DNA of 64,000 nt from Flavisolibacter nicotianae (GCF_003628535.1 NZ_RBCI01000014.1:202574-266573); one strand, 5' to 3'. Positions 1 through 9,127 are shown, numbered from the stretch's first letter. Translations and numbers: made by a program. The notes: generated from the sequence alone by a model not told the origin.

Positions 1-3000
1 TCTCACCTGGCGGAAAACGGAAAAGCCGGGCTGTCCGTTGGATTTATGGGTTTCCTGCAGGGTGAGGGTGTTTCCAGTGGCCGCATTGGTTGCCGGCACC
101 ACGAAAAAGCCTTCTCCGGAACCAATAATGGGTTCGATGGCAGAACCAGATCCGGTGCCGCCGGCCGGTATGGCCTCGTAACCGCCGGTAGCTGACGGCT
201 GCATGACCATATAGCCCCCGCTTGTTCCCTGGCCGGCATTCCAGATCCAGTAGTAAGGTTGAATTTTGGTGCTGTTGTCAGCATACAGCTTTCTGAAATC
301 AAGCGGTGAGGCATAGGGGTTGCCAACCAGGACATGGCTATACGTTACCGGAACAGGGATGGTGTAGGCCACGGCCTGTTTCAGGGTTCCTTTGGCGCGG
401 AGCGTAGTGGTCCCGCCTGCGGTGCCGGTCGATACCGTGCGGTCGCCGCGAATAAAGACCAGATAGGCTTCAAGATTGGAAAAGCCGGGGCTGATGGTAT
501 TTTCTAATGGCACCCAGTTGGCGTTGATGTTGCTGTTTGAGGGAACGTATTTCCTTATAGAAGCCGAGCTGCCGGCAACAGCCGTCCAGAAGTCGAAACC
601 ATTGTCAGTGGCCGTAGCGGAAGTTCCCTGGGCATTGCCGGTGATCAACGTGCCGTAGCCACTCATCTCGTTATTACTGCCGTTCCAGGAACGCCCTTCC
701 TGCCAGGCATCGTGAACAGAGATCCCGGCAACAGGGGAGGTCACCAGCCGCCAGCGACGGTTGCTAAAAGCCGGGATATAGCGTTCTACTGTTACCTTGC
801 CCGTGATCGCATTGCCGGTGCTGCTGCCGTTGTTGGTAAGATCACTTACTCTTGCCGTTGTGGCCGACCCCGACTTCAGGGTCAGGTAATCATTCGTGGC
901 CAGGGTCTTGTTGCTCACCGCACCAAAGCTCAATGCCCCGGTCAGGTTCAGCTCACCCGCAAGGTTCACATCGTTGCTGATCACCAGGTTTTGCACCGTA
1001 TTGCCGGCAAACAGGCCGGCAGAAAGGGTTTGAACCGTACTGCCGCTGAATTCAATGGTCCCGGCTGTTGCGTCGAAGACGCCGCCGTTGTTGGTAACAC
1101 TGCCAAATATCTGCAGTTTGCCGTTCACGGTGAGGTAGGGGCTAAAGCCGCCACCGTTAAGGGTCAGGTTGCGCACTTCGCCGGTGACAGCCGGTTTGAT
1201 GGTGGGATAGCCGTCGATCACATCAGCGGGGATCACCGCATCGGTGGAACGGGTGGGCACCCCGCACGACCAGTTGCTGGCCACCTCCCAGGCGGTACCG
1301 CTCGTGGCACCGGAGCCGGGCAAGGGGCCCTGCCAGGTGGTAACAGAGGGAGGAGCGGTAGAAACGGTGACACTGTTGGACGCCAGGTTGCCACAGGGGG
1401 CATTGCTTTTGACAAGCACGGAATACGTGCCGGCATCTGTCGCCGCATCATAGGTTTTCCGGTATTCAGCACCGGTGGCGCCGGCAATGGCGGCGCCGTT
1501 CAGGTACCACTGGTAGCCTGCAGCATTGGTGGCCCCTACCGAAAGGATCATCGTGCTGTTGTGGCACACAGCTTTGGAAACCGGCTGTTTTGTGATCACA
1601 GGCGGCTGGTTGACAGTCAGCACAGCAACATTGCTGTAGTTAACGGGACAGGCAGAGGGTCCACCCAGCACGGCCCGGTACTGGTAACTGTTCATACTGG
1701 CAGCCGCATTGCTGATGGTCAGCTTTGTCGACGTCGTGCCGCTTGTGTTTATGGTGTAAATGCTGTTGCTGGTCACGGTGGTCCAGGAACTGCCGTTGTC
1801 GGTGCTTACCTCCCATTTCAGCGAACTGGCATTGGAGGCGTTGAGGGTAATGGTGGCTGCCCCACTGGTACAAACCGAAACAGATTGCGGCTGGGAAGTG
1901 ATGGCTGGCCCGTCAACGGCGGTAAGCAGGCCTTCCATGGTGTTAGTACAACCGGTAGCATCATCGGTACCGGTGACCTTGTAGCTCCATTTCCCGTCGG
2001 GGGTTTGCACAAACTCGAGGGTTCCTCCTACCCCCGGCACGGTAAAGTTTTGTCCCGGGGGCGTGTTCCCGCCCGGGTTGACAGAGTTGAAGGTATACGT
2101 GACGCCTTCCTGCGAGCCGCTCAAGGTAAAGGTAGCCGGAGTACCGTTGGTGCAAAAAGCACCGGTAGCTCCATCCGGCCCAGTCAAGGTGAACGCAGTG
2201 GGTAGGTCATTGATCTTGATGCCGGTGGTGGCCTTCAGGTCCGAACAGCCCGTACTGGCCACCGTGTACAAAATCGTGTAGGTTCCGGCGGCACTGTTGG
2301 TCACATCAATCACACCGGTCGTGCTGTTGATGGAAAGGCCTGCCGGCGTGGCGGAATAAAGGCCGCCGCCAACGCCACTAACAGTGGGGCTTGCCGTAGT
2401 GTTGGGGTCTTTGCAATAAGTAGTTTTAGGATAAGTGATGGTTGCTACAGACGGGCAGGCATAACCGCGGATGTTTACGCCTTTCAGATTAAACCCCGTG
2501 TTTTGTGTTGCCAGGCCCCACACATAGATACGTACAGAAAGAGTTTGTCCTGCGCTAACGGTGAGATTTGGCGAATTGAGGGTGGTGGTGGCCCAGGTGG
2601 CGGTTGGAGTGAGCGTGTTGCCCGTAAAGACAGCGGTAGTGTTTGTAGACAAAAAATACTGAACCTGAAAAGAGGCGTTTGTAGATGTCCCATCTGAAAG
2701 ATTGCAGGAAAAGCTGAATTCGGAAAGGGTAAAGGCAAAGTTGTTGGCCGGTGAAACGGAGAATTCAAGGTAACCGGATCTGGCCTGGGAAGTCCCGTTC
2801 AGTTTTGTGAACGTTGCGCCTTTGTCGGCAGAATACACTGCATTGGAAGCACCACTGACAACCAGGTTTCCAGCCGTTAGATTACCGGCGACGGTAGCCG
2901 TACCACTGCTGGTCAACGGCCAGGAGGCGGAACTGTTCTGCGCCGATGCGGCCCCGAACAGCAAGATACAAAGAACGGTGGCCATCACTTGCAACCGGTG

Positions 3001-3081
3001 CTGGTTGACAAAGCAGGCCCTGAAAAAAGTACGCAATACGGTTTTTCCTGCGCCTGTACGCAGCGTGATCCTGTGTTTCAT
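1..3081 (-). CDS. Giant secreted Ig-like/adhesin surface protein, 3' part missing
   Basis: A reading frame opens at the ATG whose complement is at 3079-3081 and stays open for 1027 codons to base 1, so the C-terminus lies outside the window. A basic N-terminus leads into a hydrophobic signal segment ending near GAASAQ (about residue 47). The rest is low-charge and rich in Thr, Asn, Gly and Ser, with repeated Ig/PKD-like sandwich modules; phrases of the type QWYLNG and PVVTKQP-like strings mark Ig-like domains around residues 350-550. A segment near residue 600 (NWSCGVP, then VIP and YPTIK) is typical of Bacteroidota extracellular repeat proteins. A type IX sorting domain would be expected beyond the edge but is not seen. 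The likely role is a cell-surface or secreted adhesin; no enzymatic motif was recognised. All opposite-strand frames here are shadows. Confidence 0.85.
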   Translation of the reverse strand, partial: MKHRITLRTGAGKTVLRTFFRACFVNQHRLQVMATVLCILLFGAASAQNSSASWPLTSSGTATVAGNLTAGNLVVSGASNAVYSADKGATFTKLNGTSQARSGYLEFSVSPANNFAFTLSEFSFSCNLSDGTSTNASFQVQYFLSTNTTAVFTGNTLTPTATWATTTLNSPNLTVSAGQTLSVRIYVWGLATQNTGFNLKGVNIRGYACPSVATITYPKTTYCKDPNTTASPTVSGVGGGLYSATPAGLSINSTTGVIDVTNSAAGTYTILYTVASTGCSDLKATTGIKINDLPTAFTLTGPDGATGAFCTNGTPATFTLSGSQEGVTYTFNSVNPGGNTPPGQNFTVPGVGGTLEFVQTPDGKWSYKVTGTDDATGCTNTMEGLLTAVDGPAITSQPQSVSVCTSGAATITLNASNASSLKWEVSTDNGSSWTTVTSNSIYTINTSGTTSTKLTISNAAASMNSYQYRAVLGGPSACPVNYSNVAVLTVNQPPVITKQPVSKAVCHNSTMILSVGATNAAGYQWYLNGAAIAGATGAEYRKTYDAATDAGTYSVLVKSNAPCGNLASNSVTVSTAPPSVTTWQGPLPGSGATSGTAWEVASNWSCGVPTRSTDAVIPADVIDGYPTIKPAVTGEVRNLTLNGGGFSPYLTVNGKLQIFGSVTNNGGVFDATAGTIEFSGSTVQTLSAGLFAGNTVQNLVISNDVNLAGELNLTGALSFGAVSNKTLATNDYLTLKSGSATTARVSDLTNNGSSTGNAITGKVTVERYIPAFSNRRWRLVTSPVAGISVHDAWQEGRSWNGSNNEMSGYGTLITGNAQGTSATATDNGFDFWTAVAGSSASIRKYVPSNSNINANWVPLENTISPGFSNLEAYLVFIRGDRTVSTGTAGGTTTLRAKGTLKQAVAYTIPVPVTYSHVLVGNPYASPLDFRKLYADNSTKIQPYYWIWNAGQGTSGGYMVMQPSATGGYEAIPAGGTGSGSAIEPIIGSGEGFFVVPATNAATGNTLTLQETHKSNGQPGFSVFRQVR

Positions 3082-3945
3082 AAAGACGAATTTGACACGC
3101 GAAGTGTGATTTCTTACGGATGATCTTTCGCAGGAAATTGGCGAAAACGCGGCCTGTGCAAAAAAGATTTACAGCGAGGGAGCAGTTTTCATTTGGGTTT
3201 TTCAGGGGACTGGACGGGTTGATTATTAAATAAAGGTACGGTTATCCGAAAGTTTGGATTTGAGGCGCAAAATAAATTAGGTTTTTGAGTTTTACAACTT
3301 CCCTTGCAGCTGCAACGCTACAGTCATAAAAACGGCAGCGCAGTATAGAAAGCCGGTTGCGCAGCTGCTTTTACTTTGGTCAGCCCCTAGGTTGTACAAC
3401 AGCTGGTAAAGAGTGGTTACAGGGTTGACGTATGCGAAGAACTGCAAGTCCCAGGAATAGAAAATGACATTACAAAGAGGCGTAAAAGACCTGAATAAAT
3501 ATCAGTGCATTTTTATAAATTTTGCGGCTAAAGGCGGCTTTCTTTACCCTAGATAGTGCTAGGAAAAGGTTGTTTTGGTATTCACTGATTTCTTCACAAA
3601 GCTCGGCTTCCCCTTCGACAGGCGGCAAGGAACTTCGGCATAAAAAAAATACTTACCCTAGAAGTGGCGCTGGCCGTCACATTGTACGGAAAGAAAGCTG
3701 GAATAAACCTTCGATACAACGAAGGTCCAGGTGCTCGAATCAGGCCATGATAAAGACAAATTTGGACTTGAGCTACTAAGCAAAGAAGTCAGTATTCTGT
3801 ATTTTGCACGGGAGAAAAAAGAAGGCAGGATAAAAATCCCGCCTTGTTATATGTTCCAATATTCATCAAAAAGTCCAATAACAAATTTCCAAAGACTGCC
3901 CCTCTTTTACCCACAACAATTCAACGTCTGACTGCCGCATGACCG

Positions 3946-3973
3946 AAAAAAAGCCCCCTCCTTTTCAGAGGGG
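3946..3973 (-). terminator. Intrinsic terminator, minus strand
   Basis: On the minus strand a CCCCTC/GAGGGG stem is followed by a run of seven T. No intact gene precedes it. Confidence 0.55.
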
Positions 3974-4469
3974 ACCTCTATGCGAAGAATGGGAATGGGT
4001 ACCTTGGTTTCAAAGAGACAGCGTAATAGGGCGTCCGTTTTACAGGGTCAAAAGCCACACAGCCTGGTGATGTAGCCTGACACTGCTTTTTCATTGCGTA
4101 ATGGACAAAAACGGGTAAAGCCGTGGGTAAGAAGGCGGGCAAGGCAAAAGGTTTAATGCCGGATGAAAGTTTCCCTGCCTTAGATTTGCCCCCTCTTATA
4201 AGCAGTTAGTTTTGGTTACGCCCCTTGTGTCTACAAGGGGTTCTTTTTTTCTCTGCCTGGTCCGTCGTAGTATACAATGACCGAAGCCAAGAAAGCGTAA
4301 TTCGACAGTTACAATATAGCGGAGGCAAAATACCTGCAGCAGTAACTGGTGGGAAGAAAAGCCGTTTTACAGGAGAGCGGTGTGAGCAATTGGGCAGCTT
4401 TTCTTAGCGTGAATGTCGTTGAGAGATTAGTTGTACTTACCGTCTACGCTATTTAAATAAATACACATC

Positions 4470-4506
4470 GGGACATTTCCTGTCTCCACCCGGACATTTC
4501 CTGTCT
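4470..4506. repeat. Tandem 16-bp direct repeats, possible IS21-like end
   Basis: GGGACATTTCCTGTCT at 4470-4485 is repeated as CGGACATTTCCTGTCT at 4491-4506, a 21-bp period. Tandem motifs of this kind, spaced about two helical turns, occur at the ends of IS21-family elements where the transposase binds. No istA/istB genes are present, so if it is an IS end it is an orphan relic. The assignment is inference from the arrangement only. Confidence 0.35.
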
Positions 4507-4579
4507 TTTATACTACAGACCCTCTATGAAGAGAGGGTCTTGCTTTCCGGAAACTATTTATTATTAGGGAACTGGCAAC

Positions 4580-4607
4580 AAAAAGCCCCAACTAGAAAGA
4601 GGGGGCT
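4580..4607 (-). terminator. Intrinsic terminator, minus strand
   Basis: On the minus strand AGCCCC pairs perfectly with GGGGCT and is followed by TTTTG. No recognisable gene lies upstream. Confidence 0.55.
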
Positions 4608-4818
4608 ACGGATTAAACTTAAATGAAATGAAGGGTAAACATAAAGCACAGCCCGGTAAAATCAAAGAGTCGATATAGAAAACCAATAGAATATTGAAAA
4701 CCAGCGCCTTGGATTTCATTAGGTGCTGCGCAATAAATGAATGTAAATGACCTTTTAAGAAAAACGATAATCGAGGCAAACGCAAAAAGGTTCAGGACTG
4801 TCCTGTGCTTTGTGATAT

Positions 4819-4850
4819 AAAAGAAAAGGCCTGCTGTTGAAACAGAGGCC
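4819..4850 (-). terminator. Intrinsic terminator, minus strand
   Basis: On the minus strand an interrupted GGCCT/AGGCC plus TGTT/AACA stem is followed by TTTTCTTTT. It is an orphan, like its neighbours. Confidence 0.5.
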
Positions 4851-4970
4851 GATGATTAAAAACAAAAATGAGCGATGCATGGCATAAAGATCAACTCCTG
4901 TACCACGGATCAGGTTGGGAATAAAATGTCAATAGGCCGTGTCTTCCCTTTGCCTTGGACACAGCCAGGA

Positions 4971-4998
4971 AAACAAAAATCCCTCCTTATGGGAGGGA
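4971..4998 (-). terminator. Intrinsic terminator, minus strand
   Basis: On the minus strand TCCCTCC pairs with GGAGGGA and is followed by TTTTTGTTTT. It lies about 280 bp downstream of the small gene ending at 5277 and may end that transcript. Confidence 0.6.
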
Positions 4999-5276
4999 CA
5001 GGCCTGTACTGACGGATCGGTTTACGTAACGTTTTCGTCTACTTGTTTTCTTGGGGTATATCGGATCAATAACGGGCTTTCAAGGGAACAAAACGGAGAA
5101 TTGACAAGGCAGTGTTCTGGCATACCTGCTTCTCCATCGGTAGGCCGGCCGTAAGGCTTCAACCAACCGCTACCGCAAACCTAACGGAATTCTTGGCAAG
5201 AAAGAAATCGGATTCATATACAGAACGGCACAACTATGCCAGTGAAGGCAGATGTGAAAACTAGCCTGAAACGCAA

Positions 5277-5483
5277 TTATTCTACTCCCCTGTTCGGGAA
5301 TGCTGCAGGATGGGCGGTTTTCCGCCTTGAAAGTTGAATGGAAAGCTGCGTCACTTCGTGGCGTTTATCCCGGAGGTCTTTCCACGGCACACCGCTGAGC
5401 AGAAGTGCATTGAGTTCCTGAAGTTTCGTTTCATAGAGAGTTTGCATGACTGCAATATCCAGGGTACTCCATTCTCGTTCCAT
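5277..5483 (-). CDS. Small conserved-looking hypothetical protein, 68 aa
   Basis: A 68-residue protein starting MEREWSTLDI. The ATG at 5483 is preceded at good spacing by GGGAGGAAG, an unusually strong ribosome site for this window. The composition is that of a soluble, mostly helical peptide with a charged middle (PWKDLRDKRHEV) and no signal peptide or membrane segment. No domain was recognised. It stands alone on its strand, with a terminator about 280 bp downstream. Small stand-alone proteins of this composition are common in Chitinophagaceae accessory DNA, but no function can be assigned. Confidence 0.55.
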   Translation of the reverse strand: MEREWSTLDIAVMQTLYETKLQELNALLLSGVPWKDLRDKRHEVTQLSIQLSRRKTAHPAAFPNRGVE

Positions 5484-5686
5484 GTTCCAACTTCCTCCCG
5501 TGTTTTGTACTGAGATCAGTCACAAACAAACAAAAATGGTGCTAAAAGGTCTGCCACGACAGTCAAAAACACGAGATTAATAGGCTTCAAACCAATCCGA
5601 TAGTTTACGAAAGGAAGCCCGGCCGTCGGTGCCAAGGAAAAAGGATGCCACTCATTTCCCATATCGTATAGGACATAAAAGTCGAT

Positions 5687-6001
5687 TTGGAGTCCTTAAA
5701 TGGACTTAAACAGATCAAAGACACCATGGATAAATACCTCTATGACCAGATGCACGAGCGGCTGCAAACCCGAAAGGCCAAACAAATGAAAAAGCTCCGA
5801 TGGGCTACCGTTGAACCGGTGATCGGCACGCTGGTGAACTCTTTGGGCATACGCCGGGTGAACACCAGAGAGATCAAACCGGCCAACAAATGCGTGCTGA
5901 TGGCATCGGTCTGTTAAAACCTCAAACGCCTGCTCAAATGGACAAGTGAAAACCTCAAAAACACCGAAGAAACACTTGCAAACTGCTTTTTTATGCTGTG
6001 A
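5687..6001 (+). pseudogene. IS1182-type transposase, C-terminal relic
   Basis: Only the last hundred or so residues of an IS1182-family (DDE) transposase survive. The characteristic block is YDQMHERLQTRKAK, then KKLRWATVEPVIGTL, then GIRRVNT and ANKCVLMA, the conserved C-terminal signature around the catalytic Glu (TVEPV). The frame is cut by a TAA at 5915-5917 where the family has a Tyr codon (CYNLKRLLKW), and then continues in the same frame to a TGA at 5999-6001. A stop at 5669 and poor matches upstream show that the N-terminal part is gone. It cannot be active. Confidence 0.8.
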
Positions 6002-6124
6002 CTTCTAACAGCGCAGCAGATCAGAAAAAGCTGGCTGAAGGTGGCTGTTAGTAGATGAAGAGCCAACAGGATCCAAATAAGCGAAAACAGATTTTAAGAA
6101 CTGAGTTGTGCAACAGCCACTGCT

Positions 6125-6533
6125 GTTAGCAGCGTCTGGAAGGGCTATCGAACTCTTAAAGTCCTTTCTTGACCTTCTTCGGGGAATATATAAAATTCCA
6201 TTGTCAACTTACCAGATGTAAATAAGGTTTCACCGACAAAGTCAAACGGTTGAAGAATGACAGTATCCTTCTGTGTTATAGCTTCAGCAAAACAATACCT
6301 GTAAGTTTTCTCCACTTTGATAGGCTTAGTTAGCTTTCCGCTCCTTACTTCATTGAAGAAGTAGTCCTTGCCCGAAATTTTGACGTGAAGTGATTTAAAA
6401 TCCTCTCGTGAGCTGTTCTTGAAGTTCACATAAACGCCTTGTGGCTTTTTGTCAAACCCACATAGTAAGAGAATAAATACTATAAAACAAACTATTTGTC
6501 TCATATAAAAAGTCTGGTTGCAACGCTGCTAAC
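6125..6533. repeat. 11-bp inverted repeat bounding a solitary gene
   Basis: GTTAGCAGCGT at 6125-6135 is repeated in inverted orientation as ACGCTGCTAAC at 6523-6533. The pair encloses exactly one gene (6145-6504), leaving about 10-20 bp on each side. The neighbouring gene has the same design with a related motif. Confidence 0.6.
6145..6504 (-). CDS. Hypothetical secreted protein, 119 aa, cassette-like
   Basis: A protein starting MRQIVCFIVFILLLCG with an N-terminal hydrophobic segment of about 16 residues. A Cys at position 15 could be a lipobox, although LLLC is a weak match. The mature part is a small polar domain rich in beta-forming residues (GVYVNFKNSS, YFFNEVRSGKL, LTMEFYIFPEEG) of no recognised family. 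The gene is more AT-rich than its surroundings and is enclosed by inverted GTTAGC-type motifs, so it looks like a mobile single-gene unit. An exported location is likely; function is unknown. Confidence 0.65.
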   Translation of the reverse strand: MRQIVCFIVFILLLCGFDKKPQGVYVNFKNSSREDFKSLHVKISGKDYFFNEVRSGKLTKPIKVEKTYRYCFAEAITQKDTVILQPFDFVGETLFTSGKLTMEFYIFPEEGQERTLRVR

Positions 6534-6738
6534 GGTTTACGTATTAGCGATGGGAAATTTGAAAAACGTCAGCTCAACATTTGTACAAAGGCCGATAGAA
6601 TTATAAATGTTGAGCTTATTACTGTCAGGCCCCTATTGCTGCAATACGCTCCTATGTTTACAATTGAGTAAATTCAGTTAAGGGGATCAATAACATATTC
6701 GAAAGAACAAAGGGCGGAATAAAATGTTCAATACGCTT

Positions 6739-7375
6739 GTTAGCGGTTCGGGCTTTCTTGTCTCACTGTTATATTTCTTATTTGTCAACACGTTTGTAAT
6801 GGAGTTGTGTTAATCCTGTGTCAAATGATTTTACGCTTACAAATTCAAGTTGCTGTTCAGGTCTGTTGTCATTAAATAGTCTTATCCCATTACCAACCAA
6901 AATCGGTATAACGGAAATAATAAATTCATCTATCAAGTCGTGTTGTAAAAGCTCATTGATAATTTCTGCTCCACCATCACAATAAATGTTTTTTCCGTTT
7001 TCAGATTTTAGTCGTTGCACCAAGTCCGTCAAATTTCCTGAATAAAAGTTGGTTCTACCAACACTTGGTCTTTCAGTTCTTGTTATTACATACACGTCTC
7101 GCTGTCCATTGTCGTAATGAGAAGCACCAATTTCTTTACGTACATAATCATAAGTCTTTCTACCAATAATTAAAGTGTCGATGGTTGCCGTGAAGTCCGC
7201 ATAACCGTAATCTTCTCCTTCCTTTTCTACTAATTTCAAAAAACTAAGGTCGTCTTTAGGTTTGGAAATGTAGCCGTCTAAACTTGTTGCTATAAAAAGA
7301 GATAATTTTCGCATTTTTCTTTTTTAAGTTCTTGTTGCATTATCTGTCTGGGTCGTCCGTCGCCTGACCGCTAAC
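6739..7375. repeat. 9-bp inverted repeat bounding the dihydrofolate reductase-like gene
   Basis: GTTAGCGGT at 6739-6747 and ACCGCTAAC at 7367-7375 form an exact inverted pair around one gene (6778-7314). The motif shares GTTAGC with the pair around the preceding gene. Confidence 0.6.
6778..7314 (-). CDS. Dihydrofolate reductase family protein (RibD C-terminal-like), 178 aa
   Basis: The protein belongs to the DHFR/RibD C-terminal fold. It opens with MRKLSLFIATSLDGYIS (family signature SLDGYI), followed by the IDTLIIGRKTYD block, the YVITRT strand and CDGGAEIINELLQHDLIDEF, in which the Gly-Gly turn binds NADPH in relatives. Its length of 178 residues matches stand-alone members of the family, often annotated as deaminase/reductase. 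The substrate is unknown; the family is NADPH-dependent and only some members act in riboflavin or folate metabolism. The gene is AT-rich and sits alone between inverted GTTAGCGGT motifs, which suggests transfer as a single-gene cassette. Confidence 0.85.
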   Translation of the reverse strand: MRKLSLFIATSLDGYISKPKDDLSFLKLVEKEGEDYGYADFTATIDTLIIGRKTYDYVRKEIGASHYDNGQRDVYVITRTERPSVGRTNFYSGNLTDLVQRLKSENGKNIYCDGGAEIINELLQHDLIDEFIISVIPILVGNGIRLFNDNRPEQQLEFVSVKSFDTGLTQLHYKRVDK

Positions 7376-7527
7376 ATCTACCGGCTTGCTGCTGTGCTGG
7401 ATTTCAGCGTTCGGTCAGCCAAAACAAAAGCCGATAAATGTTTTATTGTTCAAGATAAATTCTTTAGCTGAATGATGTTGTGTCTGCCTGAACTGCCGCC
7501 CATTGTAGTACAGGTGATGAAGTTTAT

Positions 7528-8192
7528 TTGTCCGCCAGCATAGCGGGAACCCGTTGTGAGTGTTGCGGAAGGCAACTAACCGGCAGTTCCTCCCGAAGCA
7601 AAACAGGCGATCGTCACTTTTACTACCATTGCAATCATTGTGGGCAGCAACGTATTCGTGCTCAAAAACGCACGACATCATGGCAAACATTCTTTTTGAA
7701 TTTAAAGTAAACGGACAGGCAAAGGAACTTTATGAAACCATAGTTAAAAAGCTGCTGCCAAAAAAGCAAACCTAGGTACGCCCAATTGCCAAAATACAGG
7801 CCGAGATCAAACAAGTGCAAAGCCGCCTTGATGCACTCGATGATAACCTGATGGACAAAGTTATTGACGCGGCCAGCTATGCCAAAGCTAAGACCCGTTT
7901 TACCACAGAGCTACAGAAGTTGTAGGCAGAACTAGAAAGTCAAAGTTCCACTTTAAGTGAGTTTCAGAAGTTTTTAAAGACAGGCATTCATCTGTTGGAA
8001 AACCTGCCGGATTTCTACCGGAAAAGCAGCCTGGAAACAAAACGAGAAGTGGTGTGTTCGATCTTTCCTGAAAAGATCCAAATTTCTGAAAACAAGAGTC
8101 GACCACCAAAAATCAACAAGGCCGTTCTGCTTATATCCGCCATGGACAAGGGTTTCAACTCAAAGAAAAGGGACAACTCTTCAAAAATTTAG
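7528..8192 (+). pseudogene. Large serine recombinase, broken C-terminal part
   Basis: This is a relic of a large serine recombinase. Around 7540-7660 a zinc-ribbon segment is read (CECCGRQLTGSSSRSKTGDR, then HCNHCGQQR). The downstream part lies in another frame from about 7679: a coiled-coil region (AKIQAEIKQVQSRLDALDD) with in-frame stops at 7773-7775 and 7923-7925, then LLENLPDFYRKSSLETKREV and a tail ending at 8192. So there is at least one frameshift and two nonsense codons. The N-terminal catalytic resolvase domain is absent. Copies of GTTCGGTCAGC in inverted orientation (7409-7419, 8212-8222) flank it. Confidence 0.8.
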
Positions 8193-8210
8193 AGTTGTCC
8201 CTTCAGGTGG

Positions 8211-8340
8211 AGCTGACCGAACAGTTATCGAACACCTTATTGGAAGAATTAATAATATTTTTCAGCTAAAACATTGATATTGTGATATTTATCTCTCCAG
8301 CCATTTTTCCTCCTGGTGTTCGATAATTGTCCGGTCAGCT
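8211..8340. repeat. 26-bp inverted repeats, 130-bp MITE-like unit
   Basis: The 26 bases at 8211-8236, beginning AGCTGACCGAACA, are matched in inverted orientation by 8315-8340 with two mismatches. They enclose 78 bp of AT-rich non-coding DNA. The unit starts 18 bp after the end of the serine recombinase relic, so it may be a terminal structure of that lost element or a separate miniature element. No clear target duplication is visible. Confidence 0.6.
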
Positions 8341-9127
8341 ATCAGGCCATTTGTGTGCAAGTCAGAAAAACAGGAACAAACCTTCGTTCTATCTAAGGTC
8401 AGAGTGCCCATTTAGCCGTTCATGTAAACTACTCAAGCCAATAGAGTAAAAGAACCGGAAAAGCCATTACACAGTGCATAGCTCGGTCAGCTACCCGCCT
8501 ATTTTATCACCACCTCGGCTATTTTTGCGTAGCAAGTTGTTGAGCACCGAAAATCCCATTCCACTTCTCTCCTATCCATTTCCATCATTGGCTGAATCGA
8601 GCGATGTGACCTTCGATCTATCGAAGGTGGATGTACACTATTCTGCGCGGCAACCTGAAGCGCTTAGAAAAGCAAGTCATGCATTGAGGGAGAAATATCC
8701 ATACCCTAATTATTGGGGAGGATTTATCTGTCAGGGTAAAAATGAGCCAATTAGATTGACAGAGAGTGAGTAGAAGTTCAAGATGGAAAGATGCATTAAT
8801 TTGTGATATTTCAATACATGTGAGACAATGGTTAATTAACTTTTCTGTTTTGGGCGCTGCTAATTTAAAAGGATTCTCCGCTTTTCGTTGCTTGTATTTC
8901 ATTAATTTTCAATGGATTGGAGATTGGTTCGAAAACCTTCATCCAAGGTATAAGTAGTTCATCAAGAATGGTTAGTGAAAGGAAAAATGTAAGGTTCCCC
9001 ACTTTTCGACTGGTGAGGTTAGAAATATCAACGGGTAATGGATTGGAATGGGCCCTATTGAAAAGCAGCGGTTTTTACATCTAAGAACAATCATCACTAT
9101 GTTGCCCGTTTTCCTATCAGTAAGTTG
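8341..9127. other. Non-coding stretch with a partial dispersed repeat
   Basis: No gene was recognised. Apart from the partial repeat copy at 8532-8640, the DNA is AT-rich with only short, unconvincing frames. Confidence 0.5.
8532..8640 (+). repeat. Dispersed 320-bp repeat, partial copy A (left third)
   Basis: It starts with GCAAGTTGTTGAG, contains the CTCTCCTATCC and GCTGAATCGAGCG blocks, and ends just after the hairpin ACCTTCGATCTATCGAAGGT (8609-8628; 8-bp perfect stem). The right two thirds of the repeat are missing or diverged beyond recognition. Confidence 0.65.

Larger units (their letters stand above)
3082..5276. other. Gene-poor stretch with terminators and decayed sequence
   Basis: No convincing protein gene is visible. 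The stretch holds four terminator-like hairpins (listed separately), a pair of 16-bp direct repeats resembling an insertion sequence end (4470-4506), and a 20-nt hairpin ACCTTCGATACAACGAAGGT at 3707-3726 that resembles the hairpin of the dispersed repeat without its flanks. Short open frames lack family resemblance and ribosome sites. It probably consists of decayed mobile DNA and lost genes. Confidence 0.5.

Noticed and set aside
712..2205. A 497-codon plus-strand open frame
   Set aside because: It is antisense to the giant surface protein, whose minus-strand frame is open for 1027 codons with signal peptide and Ig-like composition. The plus-strand translation has no domain pattern.
3707..3726. 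Hairpin ACCTTCGATACAACGAAGGT as another full repeat copy
   Set aside because: The stem matches the repeat hairpin, but the flanks show none of the other repeat blocks, so it is only a possible relic.
6125..7375. A classical integron cassette array
   Set aside because: No integron integrase is present, and the flanking motifs are only 9-11 bp without the long imperfect palindromes of attC sites.
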